Positions 18,211 through 27,525 of a DNA stretch of 60,402 bases are shown in pieces (position 1 is the stretch's first letter; every line of letters starts with the position of its first letter). Source of the stretch: Acidobacteriota bacterium. Its GTDB lineage: Bacteria > Acidobacteriota > Terriglobia > Terriglobales > Acidobacteriaceae. Below the pieces are notes generated by a model. That model was not told the origin of the DNA. It saw only the letters and a program-made list of their open reading frames with translations, and ran no database searches. Location: positions 1 through 60,402 of the forward strand of contig QIAJ01000021.1 of assembly GCA_003225495.1 (NCBI GenBank). The letters are read 5' to 3'. A program made the translations under genes and the position numbers.

Positions 18211-20101
18211 CTACACCAGCTTTGCGGAAATGTTCCAGGATTGTTTCGGCTTGAGACTTGGTTACCACTGCGGAGAGGGCGGCGACATCCGCCTGCTTCA
18301 CTGCCTGAAGGCTGCCGAAATGTTCCAGCAATCGTCGGGTGGTCGATTCGCCCACACCTGGAATTTCTCTCAGTTCGGTAGCGCGATCGCGGATCTGGCG
18401 GCGTTTTCGGTGAAAGGTCACTGCGAAGCGATGAGCTTCGTCGCGGATCATCTGCACTAAATGCAGCACCGGAGAATGATGGTCGAGCACGACCGGATCA
18501 TCTTCCTGTCCGTAGATATAGATAATTTCCTCGCGCTTCGCGATCGACGCCAGCGGCTGGTTAATAATCTCGATACATTCGAGAGCCTGCGCCGCCGCAT
18601 GCAATTGCCCGATTCCGCCATCGATCAGCACCAGGCTGGGCATCGGCTTTTTTTCTTCCTGCAATCGCTTGTAGCGGCGCGTAACCACTTCGCGCATCGA
18701 GGCGAAGTCGTCAACTCCTGTAACGGTCTTGATGATGAACTTCCGGTAGTCAGATTTCTTCATCTTGCCGTCTTCCCATACCACCATCGAAGCGACCGTC
18801 TCCGCTCCTTGAATGTGCGAGATGTCAAAACATTCGATCCGCTTCGGAAGTTCCGGAAGCGCAAGCGCATCCTGAAACCCTTCCTGAATGGCGCGGGTGT
18901 TCGGCTTCATCACGCGAAAGCGCTGATCATAGGATTGCTTGGCATTGTTGCCCGCAAGATCGATTAACTCGCGTTTGTCGCCCCGCTGGGGAACCGTGAT
19001 GTGCACCCGCGTCGCGCGGCCGCCCTCGCCGGCGAGTTGTTCGCTGAGCGCGTCTTCGAGTTCTTCCCGGTCTTCAAATCCCACCGGAACGTAAATATTC
19101 CGCGGCACATAAGGCTGTCCGAGATAAAGCTGCTTGAGTAACGCCGAGAAAAGCTCCCCCGGATTGAACTGCGTGGCGGCAGGTCCCCGACCCCCTGCGG
19201 GCGAATCCGCGAGGCTATCCTGCACGGGCTCGGAGAATTCCGGCAGCTCCTCCCAGAAGAATTCCCGCCGATCGAGGACTTTGCCGCCCCGCATGTGAAA
19301 CAGGTTCACGGCAACCATCTCATTTTCGTAGTGATAGCCGAAGACGTCGGCGTCATCGCCTTCAACGGCTGCAATGCGCTGCTTCTCCTGCAACTGTTCA
19401 ACCGTCGAAATCAGATCGCGGCACTTTGCCGCGCGCTCGAACTCCTGCGCATTGGCCGCTTGCGCCATGCGAGCGCGGAGCGACTTTACCAGATCCGTTT
19501 GCCGCCCCTCCAAAAACAGTTTTACGTCGCGAACCGCCTCCTGATACGTCTCCGGAGTCGTCAGCCCCTGCACACAGGGGCCAAGACAACGCTTAATATA
19601 AAACTGCAAACATGGCCGCGGATGAAAGCGCGTCAGATCCACCTTGCATGACGGCACCAAAAAGTGGCGGTGAATCAGATCCACGATCCTGTAAGCAAGA
19701 TTGGCAGGAAAATACGGGCCGTAGTAAACGCTTCCATCTTTTCGAAGCCGCCGCGTCACGTACACACGCGGAGAGCGTTCGCCCAGCGTGAGCTTGATGT
19801 ACGGATAAGTCTTGTCGTCCCGCAGCAGGATGTTGAAACGCGGCTTCTTCTGTTTGATGAGGTGATTCTCGAGTGCCAGCGCCTCTTTATTGTTAGCGAC
19901 AACGAGATAGTCAACGTCAACTGCCTCGCGCACCAGGGTGCCTGTTTTCGCGTCTTCCCATCGCCCCTCGTGAAAATATGAGGCCACCCGGGATCGCAAG
20001 TTCTTCGCCTTACCGACATAAATGACTTCCCCCTCGGCGTTCTTGTAGAGATACACGCCAGGAGAGACAGGCAGGGTGCGAATTTTCTGGGCCAGGTCCA
20101 T
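18197..20101 (-). CDS. uvrC: Excinuclease ABC subunit C
   Basis: UvrC makes both incisions around bulky DNA lesions in nucleotide excision repair. The 634 residues contain the GIY-YIG nuclease (about 10-90: GVYLYKNAEGEVIYVGKAKNLR), the Cys-rich stretch CLQFYIKRCLGPC, a UVR domain that binds UvrB (about 200-240), the RNase H-like C-terminal nuclease (IECFDISHIQGAETVASMVV, SLVLIDGGIGQL) and a final helix-hairpin-helix (IPGVGESTTRRLLEHFGS). An extra loop of about 25 residues (around LADSPAGGRGPAAT, nt about 19178-19230) lies between EFFWEELPEF and the LLKQLYL block and looks inserted. The last codons fall in a palindrome. Confidence 0.97.
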   Translation of the reverse strand: MDLAQKIRTLPVSPGVYLYKNAEGEVIYVGKAKNLRSRVASYFHEGRWEDAKTGTLVREAVDVDYLVVANNKEALALENHLIKQKKPRFNILLRDDKTYPYIKLTLGERSPRVYVTRRLRKDGSVYYGPYFPANLAYRIVDLIHRHFLVPSCKVDLTRFHPRPCLQFYIKRCLGPCVQGLTTPETYQEAVRDVKLFLEGRQTDLVKSLRARMAQAANAQEFERAAKCRDLISTVEQLQEKQRIAAVEGDDADVFGYHYENEMVAVNLFHMRGGKVLDRREFFWEELPEFSEPVQDSLADSPAGGRGPAATQFNPGELFSALLKQLYLGQPYVPRNIYVPVGFEDREELEDALSEQLAGEGGRATRVHITVPQRGDKRELIDLAGNNAKQSYDQRFRVMKPNTRAIQEGFQDALALPELPKRIECFDISHIQGAETVASMVVWEDGKMKKSDYRKFIIKTVTGVDDFASMREVVTRRYKRLQEEKKPMPSLVLIDGGIGQLHAAAQALECIEIINQPLASIAKREEIIYIYGQEDDPVVLDHHSPVLHLVQMIRDEAHRFAVTFHRKRRQIRDRATELREIPGVGESTTRRLLEHFGSLQAVKQADVAALSAVVTKSQAETILEHFRKAGVGTGL

Positions 20102-20225
20102 TCACAGGATCGAAACGATTCTATTAAGGATAGATGGGATAGACCCGGGCAACGATGCAAGGTGGCTGTTAGGGCTAAAAAGTCGTCCCGTTAGGCAGAA
20201 TACTGGGCTTTGATGGGACTGGGTT

Positions 20226-21716
20226 CTAGGCGCTCCAGCCTCTCACGAACTCAATCAAGCTCCGTACCGCAATTCCAGATGGGCCCTTCGCAATCCACGG
20301 CTTTGAGTCTTCCATCCAGGCGGTGCCTGCAATGTCGAGATGGATCCAGGGAGTGTCCTCGGCGAATTCCTTCAAGAACATCGCGGCGGAAATTGCGCCG
20401 CCCCAGCGTCCGCCAGAGTTCACAATGTCGGCGATGTTCGACTTGATGATCTCTTTATATTCGTCATCGAGCGGCAGCCGCCACATTTTCTCGCCAGCCT
20501 GCTTATTGGCCTGGGCGAAACGGTCATACATCTGGTCGTCACTCGCGAAGATGCCGGCGTTCACATAGCCCAATGCCACCACGACAGCCCCGGTTAGAGT
20601 GGCTGCGTCCACCATGTGGGTGCATCCCAACTGGCGCGCGTAGCAGAGGCCATCCGCCAGAACCAGCCGGCCTTCGGCGTCGGTATTGATGATCTCGATC
20701 GACTTGCCGGACATTGCGATCTGCACGTCCCCCGGCTTTTGCGCCTTACCGGATGGCATATTCTCGGTCGCGCACACGATCGCCGTAACTTTCACCTTCG
20801 GCTTGAGCAACGCGATCGCGCGCATCACTCCGATCATGGTCGCCCCACCGGCCATGTCGTACTTCATCTTCTCCATGCCGTCCGCAGGCTTAATTGATAT
20901 TCCACCGGTGTCAAAGGTGATGCCCTTACCCACCAGTCCGAGATGCGGCTTCTCCGGGGCGCCCGCCGGTTCATAGCGCAGCACAATCAATGCCGGCGGT
21001 TCATCAGATCCCTGGGCGACTCCCCAGAACGCGCCCATCTTCAATTCTTTTATCTTTTCGGCGCCATGGACTTCGCATTTCAGGCCAACTTCAGCGGCCA
21101 TTTTCCTGGCGCGCTCAGCCATTATAGTGGGCGTCATGCGATTCGAAGGTTCGTTAACCAGGTCCCGGGTAAAAGTCTGCGCCTCGCCGATGATGCGGCC
21201 CACATTCATCGCCTGCTCGAGCGCACCCTGATCGCCACGGGCAACGACCGTGACGGCGTCAACTTTCTGATCCTTGCGATCGCTTTTGTAATAATCGGGA
21301 TCGAAGTTTCCGACGAACGCGCCTTCCACGACCGCGCGGACTCCATCCGCCGCAGTCGCTCCCTTCTCGGGTAGCGCGAAAGCAAAACTTCGGATGCTCT
21401 TGCCCTTGAGGGTCCGCACAGCTGCGCCAGCGAGTTTGCGGAGTTCCGTCGCCGAAAAGTTCTTGGCCTTGCCGCCGCCCAGAAGCAACAGGCGCTTTGC
21501 CTGCAGTGCTGCCGGACGGTAGAGCATCGTTGTTTCGAAAATCTTGCCTGTGACCTCACCACTCGCGAGCACATCTTTGGCGGCATCGCGCACCGGCGCG
21601 TCTCCGCAATCCATGACTGGCGCGGGCTTGTCTTTATCACCCTGGTCAAGGACGACCGCGACCAGGCATTCGGTTTCGAGTTGGGAAGGAGCAGTAAGAG
21701 AAAGATTGGTCTTCAT
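20226..21716 (-). CDS. pepA: Leucyl aminopeptidase (M17, cytosol aminopeptidase)
   Basis: This 496-residue protein removes N-terminal residues from peptides in the cytoplasm. The C-terminal catalytic domain has the two-metal site motifs VGKGITFDTGGISIKP, MKYDMAGGA and the family signature NTDAEGRLVLAD. The N-terminal macro-like domain is more variable. ATG 21716 (MKTNLSL) fits the family length; the frame stays open upstream through the palindrome region without homology. Upstream on the same strand is the Ig-repeat protein, separated by about 140 bases and a strong hairpin, so co-transcription is doubtful. Confidence 0.94.
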   Translation of the reverse strand: MKTNLSLTAPSQLETECLVAVVLDQGDKDKPAPVMDCGDAPVRDAAKDVLASGEVTGKIFETTMLYRPAALQAKRLLLLGGGKAKNFSATELRKLAGAAVRTLKGKSIRSFAFALPEKGATAADGVRAVVEGAFVGNFDPDYYKSDRKDQKVDAVTVVARGDQGALEQAMNVGRIIGEAQTFTRDLVNEPSNRMTPTIMAERARKMAAEVGLKCEVHGAEKIKELKMGAFWGVAQGSDEPPALIVLRYEPAGAPEKPHLGLVGKGITFDTGGISIKPADGMEKMKYDMAGGATMIGVMRAIALLKPKVKVTAIVCATENMPSGKAQKPGDVQIAMSGKSIEIINTDAEGRLVLADGLCYARQLGCTHMVDAATLTGAVVVALGYVNAGIFASDDQMYDRFAQANKQAGEKMWRLPLDDEYKEIIKSNIADIVNSGGRWGGAISAAMFLKEFAEDTPWIHLDIAGTAWMEDSKPWIAKGPSGIAVRSLIEFVRGWSA

Positions 21717-21804
21717 GATTATCTTTTTAGTATCCACGGTGAGAGGGGAAACGCGCAACCTGGGCGGGACGATGACGCGTGTCGGAACGAGCGGCAAAAG
21801 GGGA

Positions 21805-21833
21805 GGGGCGGGACTTTCGTCCCGCCCCTTTTT
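21805..21833 (+). terminator. Strong GC hairpin with T-run between pepA and the Ig-repeat gene
   Basis: GGGGCGGGAC (21805-21814), loop TTTC, GTCCCGCCCC (21819-21828) and then five T form a perfect 10-bp terminator-like hairpin on the plus strand. Both flanking genes run on the minus strand, where the hairpin is followed by a weaker TCCCCTTTT tract. It may end minus-strand transcripts of the Ig-repeat gene or be a dispersed palindromic repeat. Confidence 0.6.
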
Positions 21834-21858
21834 CCTTGCAGCGGTGATCGGACTCTGA

Positions 21859-24048
21859 TTAGTTTCCGGTCCCGGTGAGACTGGTGCTGGCAGAGCTGGC
21901 ACCGCCATTGTTCTTTACGTTCAATTTGGCAGCGCGTTTACCAGTTGTTGTTGGTCTGAACTCCACTCCAATCGAGCAACTAGCCCCACCGGCGATGGTG
22001 GCGCCGCACGTGTTCCAGGAGATCAGGTAGTCGCCTGCACCGGTACCGGCGAAAACGATCCCGGTAAAGGTCACAGTGATGGAGTTCAGGTTTGTGACGG
22101 TTACCGTCTGCGGAGCGCTTGTGCTGTCGACAACCTGGGTTCCGAAATTAATGGAAGTCGGCGAAACCACCACCGACTGGCCGGTGCCGGAGAGAGCAAC
22201 CGCCTGCGGGCTACCAGGCGCATCGTCGGTGAACGACAATGTCCCTTTACGAGCGCCCTTCTTGGTTGGCGTAAAGGTCACGCTGACGGCACAATTCGCA
22301 CCGGCGGCCACGGTCGCTCCGCAGGTGTTGTTCGAGATGTGGAAGTCGCCGTTTGCGGTGATGCTGGCGATGTTGAGCGTAGCGTTGCCGGTATTGGTCA
22401 GGGTGACGGTTTGCGGCGAACTGGTTCGCCCAATTCCCACTTTCTTAAAGTTCAATGCGGACGCCGAAAGCGACACTGCTGGTTGACCGGCTCCGCCGCC
22501 GCAGCCCGCGAACTTGAAGTTGGCGATCCGGGTATTCCATATGAAATCGCCGGTAGTTTCGAGGTATTCCTGCGTGTACCAGAAGGTACAGTCATCGGTG
22601 GGATCGACGGTCATGGCGCTGTAGTCCCCCCAGCGGCTGTGACCGATCTGCGAACCTGTTCCGTTAACGATTAACTGCTCGGTCCCCATGCTACCCGCCG
22701 CATCGCTCGGTACTCGCCCGGTAAAGAAGATGGAAGGGTGCACTGAACTACTGGACAGGCTATAGCCGAGCGCAATATTACCCAACTGATCGGCGGCGAT
22801 GCTGCCCATCCAACGCGTGCTGGAATCAGGGCTGAACGTACCCTGCTGGAACAGAGTGGGCGTACCGTTGGGATCTCGCAATTCATACCAGCGCTCGCCG
22901 GTTGTGATGGAATGATTCACCAGCAAGGCCTCGTGACCGTCGGTGAACTTGCGGTAGGCCAACCGGTACATGAGACGGTCAGAAAGTGAATCCAATCGCT
23001 GCGTGGTTCCCGGCTGAACTACGCTTCCCAACGGCGTGAAAGCGGCGACCGGTATCATTGTGGGACCGGTGAAGGTCGAATTGGCAGGGGCTGTGAAGTC
23101 CACGTGGAACTTCCACAGCTGGAGTGAGTTGGCGCCGTAGTTCACAAAGAATGCCGGCTCGCCAGCCGCGGGCTTAATGGTTCCGTCCATGTCGGAGGGC
23201 AACAAGCTGCCGATGGACCGACCTTGTTGAAAGCAGATGATCTTAGCGCTCTGACCGTTGAGCATACGGTTGCGGTCCATGGCGCAGGCGTTGGACCCGA
23301 TGAAGACATTGGTAAACATATTGAAGGAGATGTAATACGCATCCGGCCATACGCCCAGCTTGGGATAGTCCGGGAAGTTGCTGCCGAAGGAGAACGCATA
23401 ACGGTTATAGGTGCCGGTAGCGTCTGGGGTAGTTGAAACCGCGACGCATTGCAGGAACGGAGTAGTGTCGACTGCAAACTGCGTAAGGATCCACCGATTG
23501 GCAATCTTGTCGTACTGGACGATAGGGTCGCCGCTGTTGGCGGACTGGCACTGGCCGCCGAAGCCCGCCCACACCGAGTTGCCCTCGAACGGCCCCGCGA
23601 CCTTCGCGCCGGTGGCTTTGTCGAAAACGGCGTATTCAAGGTTGACCCACTGCACGTACTGCGTCGCTCCGACCGTCCCGTTTGTGTCCGGGGGCTCAGC
23701 CTCCATCCCAAACCCGTATTGGTTCAGGCCGAGGCCTTCGAAATTCAGACCCAAGGTTGCCGCCACCGGAGCGAGAGCTTGCCTTTGCAGAGCTACATCC
23801 GCAACGGCGTACTGAGATACTGGCAGCTCGGGCCCGGTGCGCAAAACATTCAACAAGCGCGGCGAGAAGGGGTTGGGCTGTGCGGGCGTCATTCTTCCCA
23901 ACTCCGCAAGCGGAGGAGAGACGTCGTGCTTAGTCTCTTTGATAATGTGAACAGTCCCTTGTGCAAAAGAAGGGGTCGGCAGAACAAGAGACAACATCGT
24001 GGCGGTACAAAGAACCGCCCAATAGGACTGAGAGAACCTTCTCGTCAC
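21859..24048 (-). CDS. Secreted protein with two C-terminal HYDIN/ASPM-type Ig-like repeats
   Basis: This 729-residue protein has a signal peptide (about 1-30, ending PSFAQ) and a large N-terminal region with a NQYGFGMEAEPPDTNGTVG motif followed by propeller-like segments. Two Ig-like repeats of about 100 residues end the protein, each with SxxSxNFGxxxV, a PQTVTLTN-type strand, a Cys in NTCGATV or NTCGATI, and a closing LSGTG or LTGTG. The repeat type is common in acidobacterial exported proteins and may mediate adhesion or surface assembly. GTG 24048 is chosen because GGAG lies 7 bases upstream and the signal peptide follows; an ATG at 24120 is less likely. I do not know the function. Confidence 0.8.
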   Translation of the reverse strand: MTRRFSQSYWAVLCTATMLSLVLPTPSFAQGTVHIIKETKHDVSPPLAELGRMTPAQPNPFSPRLLNVLRTGPELPVSQYAVADVALQRQALAPVAATLGLNFEGLGLNQYGFGMEAEPPDTNGTVGATQYVQWVNLEYAVFDKATGAKVAGPFEGNSVWAGFGGQCQSANSGDPIVQYDKIANRWILTQFAVDTTPFLQCVAVSTTPDATGTYNRYAFSFGSNFPDYPKLGVWPDAYYISFNMFTNVFIGSNACAMDRNRMLNGQSAKIICFQQGRSIGSLLPSDMDGTIKPAAGEPAFFVNYGANSLQLWKFHVDFTAPANSTFTGPTMIPVAAFTPLGSVVQPGTTQRLDSLSDRLMYRLAYRKFTDGHEALLVNHSITTGERWYELRDPNGTPTLFQQGTFSPDSSTRWMGSIAADQLGNIALGYSLSSSSVHPSIFFTGRVPSDAAGSMGTEQLIVNGTGSQIGHSRWGDYSAMTVDPTDDCTFWYTQEYLETTGDFIWNTRIANFKFAGCGGGAGQPAVSLSASALNFKKVGIGRTSSPQTVTLTNTGNATLNIASITANGDFHISNNTCGATVAAGANCAVSVTFTPTKKGARKGTLSFTDDAPGSPQAVALSGTGQSVVVSPTSINFGTQVVDSTSAPQTVTVTNLNSITVTFTGIVFAGTGAGDYLISWNTCGATIAGGASCSIGVEFRPTTTGKRAAKLNVKNNGGASSASTSLTGTGN

Positions 24049-24319
24049 AGTGCGCTCCGGTAAACAGCAAATGGGGGGTGAGGTTAAATTTCTGGCTGCA
24101 CGGGTCCGGCGGGGGAACAACTAGCGCAGGTAGTATTACATCGCTCTTAACAGAAAAGCACGAAAAATCAGTAGTTGTGAGTGGTTTTGTGATGCTGGCG
24201 GCACTTTCTACCGATCTGCAGAAATCATTTGCTGAAAAGCGGTACTTGGGCACCTGAGAATCCGCCTAAAACGCAACTCTTTGCACACAGCGAGGGTCGT
24301 GCGGCCCGGGAACTGGCTT

Positions 24320-24850
24320 TCAACGGCCTTTTTGACTGCGAGTGATTGCTTCACGCGCTTCGCGATCCGCCGTGCGGCGACGCTCGGTTTCCCGTTTGTC
24401 CCATTGCTGTTTCCCGCGGGCAAGCGCAAGTTCAACTTTTACTCTGCCATTCTTGAAGTACATCCGGGTAGGAATGAGAGTCAGACCCTTTTGCTGCGTC
24501 TTTCCAATCAGCTTCCGGATCTCTTCCTGGTGCACCAGAAGCTTGCGCGTGCGCAAGGATGCATGGTTCGAATAGCTCCCATGTTCGTAGGGACTGATGT
24601 GGCAGTTCAGCAGCCAGAGTTCGTTGTCCTTGACGAGCCCATAAGCATCTTTGAGATTAGCTTTCCCACTTCGGATCGCCTTCACCTCGGTTCCGGTGAG
24701 AACGACTCCCGCCTCAAATTTTTCCAGCAAGAAGTAGTTATGGCTGGCGTTCCTATTAACGGTGGCATCTCTTTCTCCGGACGCGGTGGGTTCCCGGCGC
24801 GGATTCTTCTCTGGGCTAGAGCGGGTCTGATGGGTCGTTTGCTTGGCCAT
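24320..24850 (-). CDS. smpB: SsrA-binding protein
   Basis: SmpB delivers tmRNA to stalled ribosomes for trans-translation. The 176 residues hold the OB-fold core from about 33 (NRNASHNYFLLEKFEAGVVLTGTEVKAIR) through LLNCHISPYEHG and RKLLVH to the family motif KLIGKTQQKGLTLIP. The C-terminal basic tail (KRETERRR...) reaches the ribosomal A site. The N-terminal 30 residues are a longer than usual disordered extension. ATG 24850 starts MAKQTTHQT; the frame runs upstream without homology. The ssrA gene was not found nearby. Confidence 0.95.
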   Translation of the reverse strand: MAKQTTHQTRSSPEKNPRREPTASGERDATVNRNASHNYFLLEKFEAGVVLTGTEVKAIRSGKANLKDAYGLVKDNELWLLNCHISPYEHGSYSNHASLRTRKLLVHQEEIRKLIGKTQQKGLTLIPTRMYFKNGRVKVELALARGKQQWDKRETERRRTADREAREAITRSQKGR

Positions 24851-25054
24851 GCTGCTGAAAAGAAAGTAACAGAAAAGCGGGTGGCAGGTCGCAGCCGGCA
24901 GGGGAGAGAGATCAGGTCTTAAGTCGACAGGGCACGCAGGAGACGCTGTTTGGAATTTGTGAAAGTCGGTATTGCCGCGGTCTGCCCTCGGCGAGCCGCC
25001 ACCGGCATCTGAAGTACCTGTACCAATGAGTGTAAACACCTACGTACCAATCAC

Positions 25055-25084
25055 TTCGGGCATAACTTGAGGCGATGCTATAAT
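25055..25084 (+). promoter_or_regulatory. Extended -10 promoter of the secretin/pseudopilin operon
   Basis: A perfect TATAAT at 25079-25084 is preceded by TGC, giving the extended -10 form TGnTATAAT. A weak -35 (TTCGGG, 25055-25060) lies 18 bases upstream. Predicted transcription begins near 25091, leaving a leader of about 108 bases before the secretin ATG. Confidence 0.55.
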
Positions 25085-25198
25085 CCGATTTTCCAGTAGT
25101 TTTTGAGTGTGATGGACGTTTGGAGCGCCATTCGGGTGCTGAATTCCCACGCGTGGCGCAGGCCGCCCGCGGAAAAGATTTTTTCAGAGGACCGTTTG

Positions 25199-27508
25199 AT
25201 GAAACGTCTGACCCGTCCGGCCCTGCTCCTGGTGCTGCTGTGCTTCATTCTTCCCGCCTTTGCCGACCAGGCTAAATCGCTTTACGACAAAGGCTCCGAT
25301 GCTGAGGCGCGTCAGAACTACGAGCAGGCCTATGACTTTTACAAGCAAGCCTACGCGCTCAAGCCCAAAGACCTGAAGTATCGCGCGTCCTATGAACGCA
25401 CTAAATTTCTTGCCGCCGCCTCGCATGTGCATCGTGGCCAGATCCTGCGCGATGCCGGCAAACTCGACGAATCCGTGGCGGAATTTCAGAAGGCCATCGA
25501 AATCGATCCCTCTTCCTTCATCGCGCAACAGGAACTGCGCCGCACCCAGCAGATGGTCCGGGAGGGACAAAATCCGCAGCCGCAGGCTTCCGCCGGGGCC
25601 AGCGCACTCCGCAGACGGCTTGAGTCAGCGCAAGGACCGGTCGAACTCACACCCATCTCCAACGTTCCCATCACGCTCAAGCTCACCGAAGACACAAAAG
25701 TGATCTATGAAACGATCGGGAAACTGGCCGGCATCAACGTGCTTTTCGATCCTGATTACACCTCGCGCCGGGTACGGATTGAACTAAACGGCGTAACCCT
25801 GGAAGACGCCCTCGAAGTTGTCTCTTTTGAAACCAAAACCTTCTGGCGTCCGGTGACGCCCAACACGATTTTTGTCGCGCAAGACAATCCTGCAAAGCGG
25901 AAAGAGCTGGAACAAAACGTCATCAAAACCTTTTACTTATCGAATCTTTCCCAGCCCACCGAATTGCAGGATGTAGTCAACGCGATGCGCACCATTCTTG
26001 AGGTCAGCCGCATTCAGCAGTTGCCCTCGCAAGGTGCAATCGTGGTTCGCGGCACGCCCGACCAGATGGCCCTCGCTCAGAAACTGGTGGACGATCTCGA
26101 CAAAGCCAAGCCTGAAGTATTGGTGGAAGTCGCAGTCATGCAGGTCAGCCGCGACAAGATGCACAATCTGGGCATCAGCCCACCGACCAGCGCCACTGTG
26201 CAGCTGCAACCGAATATCAACACTACGCCCAACACTCCAGGAACACCCCCCGGGACGCCGAGTACGCCCAGTTCGTCGAACGGAATCAACCTGAACCGTC
26301 TGGCGAACCTCGACGCCACCGACTTTCAGGTGACCATTCCACCCGCCACGGCTACCGCCCTGTTGAGCGACAGCAACACCAAGCTCATTCAGAATCCGCA
26401 AATCCGCGCTTTGGACGGCCAGAAGGCGACGCTGAAGATCGGCGACCGCGTACCGGTAGCGACTGGCTCGTTCCAGCCTGGTATCGGAGGAGTCGGAGTC
26501 AATCCCCTCGTCAATACGCAATTTCAATATCTGGATGTCGGTGTCAACATCGATATCACCCCGCGCGTGCATGCCGGACGCGAAGTCACTTTGAAGATGT
26601 CGCTGGACATTTCGGCCGTTACTTCACGCGTGAACATCGGCGGCATCGATCAGCCGGTTATCGGACAACGCAAGATCGAGCACGAAATCCGTCTGAAGGA
26701 TGGTGAAGTGAATCTTCTTGGCGGAATTCTCGAAGACCAGCAAACAAAATCATTGAGCGGGATTCCTGGCCTCGCTTCCATACCGATTCTGAAGTACCTG
26801 TTCTCGCAGACCAATACCGAGCATCGCGAGAACGAGATCGTCTTCGTGCTGATCCCGCATATCATCCGCGGACCGGAAGGATCCCGCTCCAATCTTGACA
26901 TGCTCGACGTCGGCACCGCCAATGCTCTGGAATTGCGCCGTACGGGCAGCCGGCCTGCAGCTTCGGCGACAGCGGGCGCTCAGGGCGTAAGTCCGCAGCA
27001 GCCCCAAGTGCAACCGGCGACACCGCCTCCGGTAGCTCCACAGCCCGCGCAGCCATCGGTTCCCAATCCGCAGCCAAACAACGAGACGGGCGCCGGCGGA
27101 GCATTCCTCTTTGACCCTGCCACCGTTACCCAGGCAAAAGGCGCAACCTTCACGGTAAATGTAATGCTCTCGGGGGGACAAAACATTTATTCCGTGCCCT
27201 TGCAGCTGAACTACGATCCCAACCAGTTGCAAGTCGTCAACGTTTCGAACGGCGGATTCCTGTCGCAGGACGGCCAGGCCGTCGCTCTTGTTCACCGGGA
27301 CGATCCATCGACCGGGACATTGCAAGTTACGGCAACGCGTCCTCCGGGAGCAGGAGGTGTCTCCGGCCAGGGAGCTGTTGTCACGCTCACTTTTATGGCC
27401 AAGGCGCCAGGACAGTCTGCCTTGACCATCACTCGCGGGGGCGCCCGTGATCCGGCCATGCAGGCGATCTCCATGAACGGCGCTCAGGCAGCCGTCACTG
27501 TGCAATAA
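25199..27508 (+). CDS. GspD/PilQ-like secretin with N-terminal TPRs and C-terminal cohesin domain
   Basis: This 769-residue protein should form an outer-membrane gated ring for protein export or pilus passage. A signal peptide (about 1-22) is followed by TPR units (about 25-130), an STN/secretin N1-type region (NVPITLKLTEDTKVIYETIGKLAGINVLFDPDYTSRRV), an N-domain, then the secretin core with the family end VNLLGGILEDQQTKSLSGIPGLASIPILKYLF. After a Pro/Gln-rich linker (about 580-640) comes a cohesin-type beta sandwich (about 645-769, FTVNVMLSGGQNIYSVPLQLNYDP...). The cohesin module on a secretin is unusual outside acidobacteria and could bind dockerin-like partners or the peptidoglycan side. 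AGAGG nine bases upstream supports ATG 25199. Confidence 0.9.
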   Translation: MKRLTRPALLLVLLCFILPAFADQAKSLYDKGSDAEARQNYEQAYDFYKQAYALKPKDLKYRASYERTKFLAAASHVHRGQILRDAGKLDESVAEFQKAIEIDPSSFIAQQELRRTQQMVREGQNPQPQASAGASALRRRLESAQGPVELTPISNVPITLKLTEDTKVIYETIGKLAGINVLFDPDYTSRRVRIELNGVTLEDALEVVSFETKTFWRPVTPNTIFVAQDNPAKRKELEQNVIKTFYLSNLSQPTELQDVVNAMRTILEVSRIQQLPSQGAIVVRGTPDQMALAQKLVDDLDKAKPEVLVEVAVMQVSRDKMHNLGISPPTSATVQLQPNINTTPNTPGTPPGTPSTPSSSNGINLNRLANLDATDFQVTIPPATATALLSDSNTKLIQNPQIRALDGQKATLKIGDRVPVATGSFQPGIGGVGVNPLVNTQFQYLDVGVNIDITPRVHAGREVTLKMSLDISAVTSRVNIGGIDQPVIGQRKIEHEIRLKDGEVNLLGGILEDQQTKSLSGIPGLASIPILKYLFSQTNTEHRENEIVFVLIPHIIRGPEGSRSNLDMLDVGTANALELRRTGSRPAASATAGAQGVSPQQPQVQPATPPPVAPQPAQPSVPNPQPNNETGAGGAFLFDPATVTQAKGATFTVNVMLSGGQNIYSVPLQLNYDPNQLQVVNVSNGGFLSQDGQAVALVHRDDPSTGTLQVTATRPPGAGGVSGQGAVVTLTFMAKAPGQSALTITRGGARDPAMQAISMNGAQAAVTVQ

Positions 27509-27525
27509 CCAAGACTAGAGGCGCT

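Noticed and set aside
24121-24319. tmRNA (ssrA) next to smpB
   Set aside because: No tRNA-like ends with an Ala acceptor or tag reading frame could be found around smpB.
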